From NCBI GenBank assembly GCA_022113835.1, contig JAILWY010000020.1, positions 62,001-126,000 of the forward strand: a stretch of DNA of 64,000 nucleotides, given 5' to 3'. Every line of letters starts with the position of its first letter. Position 1 is the stretch's first letter. Below are positions 55,956-64,000 of this stretch, one piece after another. Origin of the DNA: Atopsyche davidsoni (taxonomy: Eukaryota > Arthropoda > Insecta > Trichoptera > Hydrobiosidae). The notes beneath the pieces were generated by a model. That model was not told the DNA's origin. It searched no databases and worked only from the letters and a program-made list of their open reading frames with translations. Position numbers and translations under genes: made by a program.

Positions 55956-56231
55956 AGTTTGATATAAATATATATATATATATTTCTAATTTTTGTAAAT
56001 ATGTTTTATTTATAAGCAATTTAATTATCAAGAATACGTACTATTCGTATGCGTACAAGACGGGCACAATTACCTGCGCCCCCGCCACCTGCCCAGGTGA
56101 GTATAAACAATTGTTTTTATGGCGGCGAGAGGGTCCCTTGTATCCCCGAGGCTCTCTGAACCTTGTCCCGTGCATTTTGCATGCAGCAAGTGCACTCAAT
56201 TAACTATATAGCAGTGCATGTAACGAATGTA

Positions 56232-56700
56232 TTGAATATTTTAATGCGTTTGGTATATTAAGAATACTGCATTTTTTGTTGAATCATCTGACGTTTCCGT
56301 CTCGGTACTGGTGCCATCTTCATAGATTTAACTCTCCATATGATTGCAGCGAGTACAATCAATTTATTATAAAGCACTGAAATGCAGGCAACTACATAGT
56401 CGTAAATTTTTCATAGTGATTATTATTAAATATTTAAACGTGCTTTTGCTGCATTTTTTTTAAATTTCCGACGTTTCGGTCTCGGTACTGATTTAATCCT
56501 GAAGGGGTCATCTGTACGCAGCGAATGCATCCAATATTATTTATTAATATTTAAATGTGCTCGTAGCTTTTTGGGTAATTTTAAATGCTTTATTTTTGGA
56601 TGCTTTGCTGCGATTTTTATTGAAATATTTGACGCTTCGGTTTTGGTTCTGGGACCATCTCCAGGGACTTATCAATACATAGTAATTTTTATTTTATTAT
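56232..56700 (-). repeat. Tandem array of ~170-bp units each with a hammerhead-like motif
   Basis: GACG(T/C)TTC marks occur at 56290, 56470 and 56631, spaced 180 and 161 bp, each in the same context (TTTGCTGC.ATTTTT before, GTACTG.xxCAT after). Read on the minus strand, each unit has the stem-loop plus GAAACGTC or GAAGCGTC, but the CUGANGA box is imperfect in all three (ATGAAGA, lost, CTGGAGA). This tandem form is what distinguishes it from the scattered copies. Confidence 0.55.
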
Positions 56701-57140
56701 TTAAAATATGAAATTTTAGTCAGCAATAATGACTTTGCATTTACAAGATGGATACAAAAACAAGCTCGTTGCTTAAAAGAAGCAAAAAACGAAGAAATAT
56801 CTCATTGTTTCTTTTGCTATTATAAATATGAAATCTGATAGTTAAATAGAATTACTTTGCATTATCAAAATTTATACAAAACGTTTTACAATAAAAACCA
56901 CAATATTGCAATTGCCGACCGCAATTGTCGTTTTAAACAACAAAAACTCATCAGTATCACTTTAATTATTTTGCTATTCAAAGTATATTTGAGTCAGCAA
57001 TAAATACGTAGCTTTTTACAATAAATACTTTGTAAGTTTTTTTTGGTATTTCAAATATGAAATCTGATAGTCAGATAGAATTACTTTGCATTAACAAAAT
57101 AGATACAAAACGCTTCGTAATTAAAACCAAAACATTACAA
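56690..57140. repeat. Diverged tandem repeat of ~75-150 bp
   Basis: AATATGAAATCTGATAGT then AGAATTACTTTGCATTA then ATACAAAACG occurs at 56826 and 57053. Related partial units start near 56703 and 56978. Confidence 0.6.
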
Positions 57141-57404
57141 TTAGTACAGCTGTCTTAAATAATTGACGGAGCCCGGCGTAGCCTAATTTTCTCTTAAAGA
57201 TTGCGATTATCAGAGAGCTTGTTTCACGTTCTGTTTGAGATCTCCCGTCCGCCATGTTTGCTTGTAATTTAAAAAAAAATTGTGAGATTTCGCTAATGAT
57301 ACAAATTCCCAGCTTATAATTCGGGCGGCGGCGCCAAAACTGTGGGCCGCGAAAGTTTACGAGTAGTATCACCACGTTGTTTTTTTTTTGTTATTTTTTA
57401 TTTA

Positions 57405-57545
57405 TATTTAAGCCGGCTAAACACGCAGTAACCCAACAAGCAACTGATTTGCAATAAGTCAATAGAATGCCCTTAAGCTGGCTGCACAATATTCTACTGA
57501 TTTCGCAAATCAGTTAGTAATTTAGGTAAATTAACCATCAGTAAG
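57405..57545. mobile_element. Degraded family A MITE
   Basis: AAGCCGGCTAAACACGCAG, then GATTTGCAATAAGTCAATAG, then AAGCTGGCTGCACAATATTC. Two left-type arms in the same direction. Confidence 0.5.
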
Positions 57546-57549
57546 CGAA

Positions 57550-59780
57550 GCCCTGGTTTAAGGTAAACATGGTTAGCTGCGAGTAATTTAGTGCAGTTAG
57601 AACAAAGGTAATCTGTCGGAAGAAAAACGGATTAACATTTCATTTTTAAATCAGACAAAAAATATATCAAGATCCAACCAAATTAACCGAAGTATCTCGA
57701 GCGAGGCGCGGTACAGTGCTCCCAGCATGAGACTGCTGAAAATCTAAAAAATATCAATGTTTAACATTATATTAAAAAAATTTAAATAATATAAATATTT
57801 ATAGTGAGTTTTAACATGATTAGTTTCGTTTTTGGTGACTAGTTTCGCCAACTTTCTTTGTTGGAATTTTCATTATATACAAGTCTGTAACTGATGTTCT
57901 CAGATTTATTTTGATACTAGCAAGCTTAATTAACTAACAAACTCTGATTGAGAAATGTGTATTTATTAAATATAAATAACGGCCTTGTGGTTTGTGGCAA
58001 CCATACTTGCTTATCAATCCAGTTTTTTAAATTCTGTAAATTGTTTTCAGGTAATCAATTTATTTACAAAACGACAAGTTTTTGAGACAGGTCAGTAATA
58101 ATTACAATAATAATTATTTTTACTTATTTTAATTCAAATCAAAACTAATAATTTTTATATTATATGATTAAATAAAACAAACATGATTTAAAATATAGCT
58201 CAAAATATTATCATATCTCTATGTTAATTATTTATAGAAATCAGCATGATTAATTAAAAAAAAAATAAACAGGAAGCATTTGGTTGTAAGAGTATGGTTT
58301 TTTATTTGGACCAAGCAAAGAGCAGTTTCTTTATATTTTTGCGATTATTTGAATATGAATGGGGAATTATACAATTATTAAAATAAATAGCAGTAATGTG
58401 TGTAGATACCCATCAGCAAACCCGCCACTGGCGTTTCTGTCTCAAAACTTGAAGCGAGACTATACAGGATGATTTCAAACGTGCTTACCACCTTTAAACG
58501 TGTAACCTTACGTAAAGTACTTTTTTTGTTTTCTCTAAATAAATAAAAATAGTTTATCGTGCGTATAATTCCAACACTGTAGTGTTATCAATATAAATAA
58601 TAGGTTGAAAGGCTTTGAGTCACCCTGTTGGAACAGTCTTAAAAATTATTATGCATCGCATCCCCTAAAATTTTAATTTATAGTAAATATTTGAGTATGT
58701 TACTCAAAGAGATAACGCCAAAGCTTATTATCTTTGTTCTTGGTTCTTGAATCTTTCGTCACCTATAAAGGTCGGTGGCATTTGGAGAAGAAACTAAAAC
58801 GCTCAGCTCAACAATTTGCATCAAGATGTCATTATGGTTAAGTTGATATATGATTACGTTAATATATGATGTCAGTGTAGTTGAGTCATCTTTTAAACCT
58901 ATAAAGAGTGCTTTGCAGCGACCCTTAGAGGACATGGAGTGTGAAAACACCGAAGATAAGATGGTTTAATGGCGTAACCGTGGAATCTTTCAGCCAGATG
59001 AACTAAATACATCTGTATATATTATAAGGATACAATTTATGAATATACTAGATGCATCGATTTAGTATTGGCATATACCGAGAAACCCGTCGAGGCGTTG
59101 GTTCAAATCCCACCAACAATTGAATTTTTTTTGACTGTTTGATAAGTGAATCGACAGCTGTATGAATATTTTAAAATAAAAAGGTTATTATAGCAACATT
59201 AAACCGAGGTTTACGTAGCTCTGGTTTAGTAAACGTCTCGGCATATATGTATATAAATTTAATGAGGAAACATTACATAAAAAAATACAAAATATCAACT
59301 ATAAACTGTTGCCCAGCAAGCGTGAAGTGAGGTTGGTTTACAAATTTAGGTTAAACTTCGCAGAAACATTGGCGAACCACGGCAAAAATAAATAAACCTG
59401 CATTAAAACGAAACGCATTAAGAGGAATGATCTCGTCGGTGTATAAATCTTGGAAGGACACGATCTTAATAATTTGATATACAGATAAACAATCAGAGCA
59501 TTAAAACTCCAATATAAACGCTTTGTCTTTCTCTGCTAGTGAAATTGACAACATGAAATAAGCAAATCAGATAAGAGCAAGTAGGGTATCGTTTAGCGAT
59601 TTAACGAGATATTTTTCATAGCAATAAATACTATACTGGCATATGGGGAATTTCAAATATTCATATTTATATATTTTATTTGTCCTTGATTGGCATAGTT
59701 GTATTTCGATTGATAATGCGTCATTGTAGAGTAAATGACGACTAACTATAAATTATAACTAGTCTCGAAGCCATTTGTAT
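57550..59780. other. AT-rich non-coding DNA
   Basis: A fragment of the 38244 hairpin core (GACTAGTTTCGCC) lies near 57838. A tRNA-like T-arm GTTGGTTCAAATCCCACCAA is at 59098-59117. Otherwise nothing supportable. Confidence 0.45.
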
Positions 59781-59781
59781 A

Positions 59782-59825
59782 CCTGAGGATGGTCCCAGCT
59801 CAGTTGGATAACCGAAAACTTCAAG
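59782..59825 (+). repeat. Hammerhead-like motif, degraded
   Basis: CCTGAGGATGGTCCCAGCTC then GGATAACC then GAAAACTTC. Core CTGAGGA is close to CUGANGA; the stem II partner strand has an insertion. Confidence 0.35.
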
Positions 59826-59929
59826 CAGCTTAACACCCAAGAAACCAATTCAGCTTATTTTAAATCAACTAAGTATGTTTCTCGTTAATTTGTATAAATA
59901 AAAACTAATTCAAGAAAAGTCGAGGGCAA

Positions 59930-60140
59930 GGCTCTTAAGGTACCAGCGCACCGCCGAGCGTTAAACAGGGCGATTATACATTTAGGAGTCTTAACAAATT
60001 ACTCGCGAGCAGAGCGCGGAGTAGGGTGACCACGCTTCCTGTCCGCATTAATCGTGACCAATAAACAGAATAGCATTAGCATAAAGCCCAGCGATAATCG
60101 CGCGTTTAATTATCGCTTATGTACGGTCAGGTGGTGCGCT
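59930..60140. other. Mixed-GC block, candidate conserved element
   Basis: CG-containing sequence with ATAATCGCGCGTTTAATTATCG (60103-60124), CATTAATCG and GACCAATAAAC. No frame. Regulatory role only inferred. Confidence 0.3.
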
Positions 60141-60940
60141 TCGTGAATGCGGTGAATATTAAACTTATTTTTTTCAGTTTAAACCTCCTGTGCATCTCAT
60201 TTGAGCCTTTAGCGTCTTATGCAGCATGACGCGGTTAAACTGAGCTTACAGCTAGTTTATATATAATATTCATGAATACAGTGGTTATTTGATTTAAATC
60301 TCTTGTATGTCTCGTTTGGTATACTTTATAATATTCTAGTCTATAACGTTTCTAAATATTAAACCTCTCGTATGTCTTCATTGAACCAAGGCAGTATTTT
60401 GTAGTATACCATAGTAAAGTAGGTATTTAATTTTATCTTCATTTTGACTCTCACTATTGAATACGATAGAAAAACAATACATAAAAATAGATTTAAAATT
60501 CATGTATGTCTAATAAAACTGCTTTTAATTTTTATCTTCATTTCACGAACGGTGTATATTTTAGCATAAACAATTTTAAAACAGAGGCTATAATTTCCAT
60601 GAATATGGCGAGTATTTTTTGTAATGTGTTCAATTTGAATCTGTATTACGTAACTTTTTATGCGAAATCACTTGTTCTAGTATATTATCTCGGCTCTTCC
60701 CATTCTGTGCCCTGGGGGAATGTGAAGATCGGTGATGGAATAGTAGACTTGGAATTATTGTCAAAATAACATATTCCGTAAATACCTCACAGAGGAGAAG
60801 TAGAAATTGAAATATAACTCAAATATGCAAATTAAACAAATTTAATTAGCCAAACGGATGGACTGCTTTTCATGAGTTTCTTCAGTGAGAAAAGCAGCCA
60901 CATCTGTTGCTCAAATGTAGAGTATTACAAATTAAGCCAG
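60140..60940. other. AT-rich non-coding DNA
   Basis: The 87-codon forward frame at 60506-60769 has no recognised domain. A family-B-like TAGCCAAACGG and a short hairpin (CTGCTTTT/AAAAGCAG) lie at 60847-60900. Confidence 0.45.
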
Positions 60941-60949
60941 CGCGCAGTG

Positions 60950-61215
60950 GAAATGTAATATGTAACAATATTTATAGTTCCGGGGAAACGGGCGTGAAGA
61001 TACGGCGAGCGGCGAAGACGGCAGGGGCAGCCAAGCGCGACGCGGGAGCCAGCACAACAAAAGGCATCGGTTACGTTATCGGGCCGCGCATCGCGGGTTG
61101 GCGGCCCCTGCCCCCCCGAGCGTGTGATCCGAGCTCCTAATTATAATTATCGTTTAAAATTTTAAATGCTGCCGTGTTCAGAAATAACCGATGGCCACTC
61201 GCGGAACAGCGATGC
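60950..61215. other. GC-rich island
   Basis: CG-dense block including CGGGCCGCGCATCGCGGG. The forward frame through it is compositional. Confidence 0.35.
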
Positions 61216-61221
61216 GACGGG

Positions 61222-61275
61222 CACGAATAGCCGAACGGCTAGAAGATTACAAACAATATTGTTTGTAAGCGCTTT
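61222..61275. mobile_element. Family B arm collapsed on a palindrome
   Basis: GAATAGCCGAACGGCTAGAAG then ACAAACAATATTGTTTGT (perfect 18-bp palindrome) then AAGCGCTTTATTG. One arm with the family's inner GTAAGCGC segment. Confidence 0.5.
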
Positions 61276-61856
61276 ATTGATATAAATATAATAAAATTAA
61301 AGTAGTGGAGGAGGTGTAGGTGTAGTAGGAGCTTTTGTCCGGTGGGTCAGAATTTTTTGTGCATCGGTAATCAGACCAGTCATAATATACTCTATAGTAA
61401 TAGCTGAAGTGTTTGGTAAAAATGCACTGTTGAAGGAGCGGAGGTGCAGTACGTGGCGTGCTCGCTGGATTAGAACAGAGCAAGCGAGGTGAGCAGCTCG
61501 CAGCTGTTGCATAATGCATGAGACCATGAGAAAGACTGCATTGTTCCGCCGCGGGATCGTTTATGGTTTAATTTGATGATTTGATGATTCCCGGAGTTGC
61601 TTGCGAGATACCAATCATCACTTTACCGCCCTTTTATGGTGCAGGCTGTGGAGTGCAAGCGAGTGCTTATATTTATTCAGTTTAGAAGTGTTAAAGATTT
61701 TTTTTTAATGGGAAATAAATAAATAATCAATTAGCTAAACGAGAAACAATAAAAATTGAATACAATACCTTTCACAAAACAGAAACGTTACTTTGAAATA
61801 TAATTTATAACATATGATGGTATATTTTTTCAAGGATACAAAACAAAGTATACATT

Positions 61857-61858
<2 letters not shown>

Positions 61859-61949
<91 letters not shown>
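61859..61949. repeat. (AT)n microsatellite, ~88 bp
   Basis: Essentially uninterrupted AT dinucleotides; a reverse-strand frame through it is an artefact. Confidence 0.97.
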
Positions 61950-61955
<6 letters not shown>

Positions 61956-63950
61956 ACGAATTAATTTAATTAAAAAATATATATTTAAAGCACCAGGTGA
62001 TTCGTTAAACGGTGCAAATTTGCATATTGGATATACAACTAGGCAGAACACCTTGAGTTTGATACGTTCTGTGCAAATTTATTTTGAGAAGTACGTTTTA
62101 ATTAAATGGACATCTTTAAAGCTGTGTATTTATTTTTTGCGGTTGATATTTTTATAGCTACAATTATTGTTACCACTATCGCACGCTAATGCCAAGATGA
62201 AAATATAGTGTTTTTTTTCAGTTTTCCAAGGGTGTGACAGTGTTTATTTATTGTTTCGTTCACATTGCAGGGTTCTTGGACGTATTATCAAAATCAAATC
62301 AAATTAATATTTAAATTTTCACTGCACACCACACTACAGTTACAGTGCACAAAAATTTTGAACAATGCAACGCTGATCTCTGATTTTCTCTTCTTTTTCC
62401 ATCTCTCTCATTCTTTTCTCATACCCGTTTTTAAAGTCATATTTACGCCAACATAATCTTGCAATTTAAACATAAATATAAATTACAAATACTCTAAAAA
62501 AATACAGTGGATTCTAATATGACCAAACTATATATTTATTTATTATGTTAAAGGTTTAATTTTTTTAGTATTTTTTTGATAATATTATAAAAATTGTGTG
62601 GAGAAGCCTTTTGACAGAAAACTCTTTCTGATGCAAATTTTCAGTAATTTACATGTATATGATAAAGAAACAAGGCAGGGTACAGCAGTAGAAAAAATCC
62701 TTTGTTTGTATCAAATCGCTTGATTTTTTTAATTTCTTTGCTTGCTGCTATGATCTTTATATTCCTTCTAAGATTATAAGGACTTGAGTTTCTTCCGTTT
62801 ATATATGGCAGATAGACAAGAAGTAATTAATACAATGTTTAAAATACTTTTGGGAAAAGTGATAATTAATACTCTAACTTTCAGCGAGCTAGCGTGCTAG
62901 TCACTGGTGGTTGGAGGTGGTTTTTAAGATTTGACCGTACTTTGATTTGACTGTGAGCGCCCGTACAATCAGGCTAAGCGCGAGCTTACAAATTTATTAC
63001 AAACATTATTATTAAACGAGCGAAGAATACATCTAATTAATACGAATATAACCGAGCATTTAAAAGTAACAGAATTGTAAAATACAGGCTTCAGCAATGA
63101 TTTTTAATGAATATTTAATAAATCCGCATTTCATTCCCCGTACAGGTTTGTTATAAATGCAATTAGTTTTTAGGTAATCGATTCACTCATAAAACAAAGA
63201 GAAAAATTAATTATCTTGGAATTAAGCAGTTTTCTAACTAATAATTTATAAAAACTTACTTTTATGGAATCGCCGTGTATATAAATGGTCATCTAAAAAC
63301 TCATGACGTCATCAAAATTTACAATAGTTTAAAAACAGAAATAATTTTCTAAAAGCTATAAGATATCACGAATGATAGTTTAAAAAAATATATATTCTAT
63401 ACACGTGCTTTAAAAAGAGGCGCTTTACAATAAAAAAATTCTAATGAAAAAATGAGTTTTGAGTTCCATAAAATAGGCATCAAAAATCCTGTTTTATAAA
63501 TACTTTTATTCGCATTATTTCATGGTAAGGTTAGAGAATTAAGAAGTAGTTTTGAGAAGCAGTTTAGCAGCAATAAATTATTCGTGTTTGTTTCTCGAAG
63601 CAAAAATAACAATCCACTCTAATAACACGGCAGCGCGGGTAGAGATTTGTACTGCTAAGGAGTCATCAATTACGGACCGGAATTAACAAAATACCTCAGA
63701 ATAAACAGGCCCGAGACAGCAAGCGCTCGCTCAATTTACACAATTTAGCGTAAATATAAATTTCGAAGCATTTTCTTAATTACTGGTAAAGGCTTATCTG
63801 CTCGGAGATCGGTAGACACACAAAGTGAATAAACCTTACGAGATGTTGCTACGCCAATAAAGCTGCCACGACAGAACGATTTAACTTGTAATACTCCGGG
63901 CCTAAAAAACATGTATGAACATAATTATTTAAATTTCTCTACACAACCTA
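61950..63950. other. AT-rich non-coding DNA
   Basis: No frame with a domain and no recognised repeat except a possible family A terminus at the very end (63960-64000, CCCTATACGCGTTGCGATAA). Confidence 0.45.
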
Positions 63951-64000
63951 TTAATATTTGATGCTCCCTATACGCGTTGCGATAAAACCTACAGACGTAC

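Noticed and set aside
60506..60769. 87-codon frame starting at an ATG
   Set aside because: AT-rich composition, no domain, no exon-like neighbours.
61274..61527. Two overlapping reverse frames (81 and 76 codons)
   Set aside because: Considered as a transposase or host exon, but no motif is recognisable in either frame.

Overview
The window looks like non-coding nuclear DNA of an arthropod, most likely an insect. It is AT-rich, it contains animal-type transposon remnants (mariner, Tigger/pogo, Helitron, hAT, RTE-like and R1/Jockey-like LINE pieces), and no open reading frame exceeds about 145 codons. I could not identify any host protein-coding gene, rRNA gene or intact tRNA gene. The species cannot be named from this sequence. 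GC-rich blocks of 150-350 bp recur every few kilobases in the AT-rich background, which suggests an intergenic or long-intron setting with possible regulatory islands.

Layout. 0-10 kb: two small GC islands, a LINE 3' end (minus), a hAT element with a perfect 8-bp target duplication (3973-4690) beside a 20-bp tandem array (4694-4813), a composite repeat (6150-6508) and a cluster of ATCGAT palindromes (8551-8767). 10-20 kb: a Tigger/pogo element (10743-11979) inserted in the second unit of an older duplication, LINE 3' ends, and many copies of a fold-back MITE here called family A. 20-30 kb: a broken mariner transposase (20657-21560), G/C-homopolymer minisatellites, more family A copies, then about 3.5 kb of AT-rich DNA. 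30-40 kb: two more hAT elements with perfect 8-bp duplications, a piggyBac-like MITE, the second copy of the composite repeat, a 78-bp-arm hairpin (38244-38408), and a tRNA-derived SINE-like segment. 40-50 kb: a Helitron remnant with an intact 5' end (41505-42875), a mariner MITE (43340-43479), a fourth hAT element (46383-46804) and an R1/Jockey-like LINE tail (48180-48600). 50-64 kb: a family A array (52345-52900), a ~170-bp satellite-like array (54085-54775), a second ~170-bp array whose units carry a hammerhead-ribozyme-like motif (56232-56700), and quiet AT-rich DNA with a long (AT)n tract.

The genes do not form a pathway. All coding traces are inactive mobile elements. The most interesting signal is a dispersed ~40-nt motif, in about 14 degraded copies and once in tandem, whose consensus fits a hammerhead ribozyme core with a compensated stem II. 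This resembles the ribozymes described in Penelope-like elements and metazoan retrozymes. No copy here has a flawless core, so activity is unproven.
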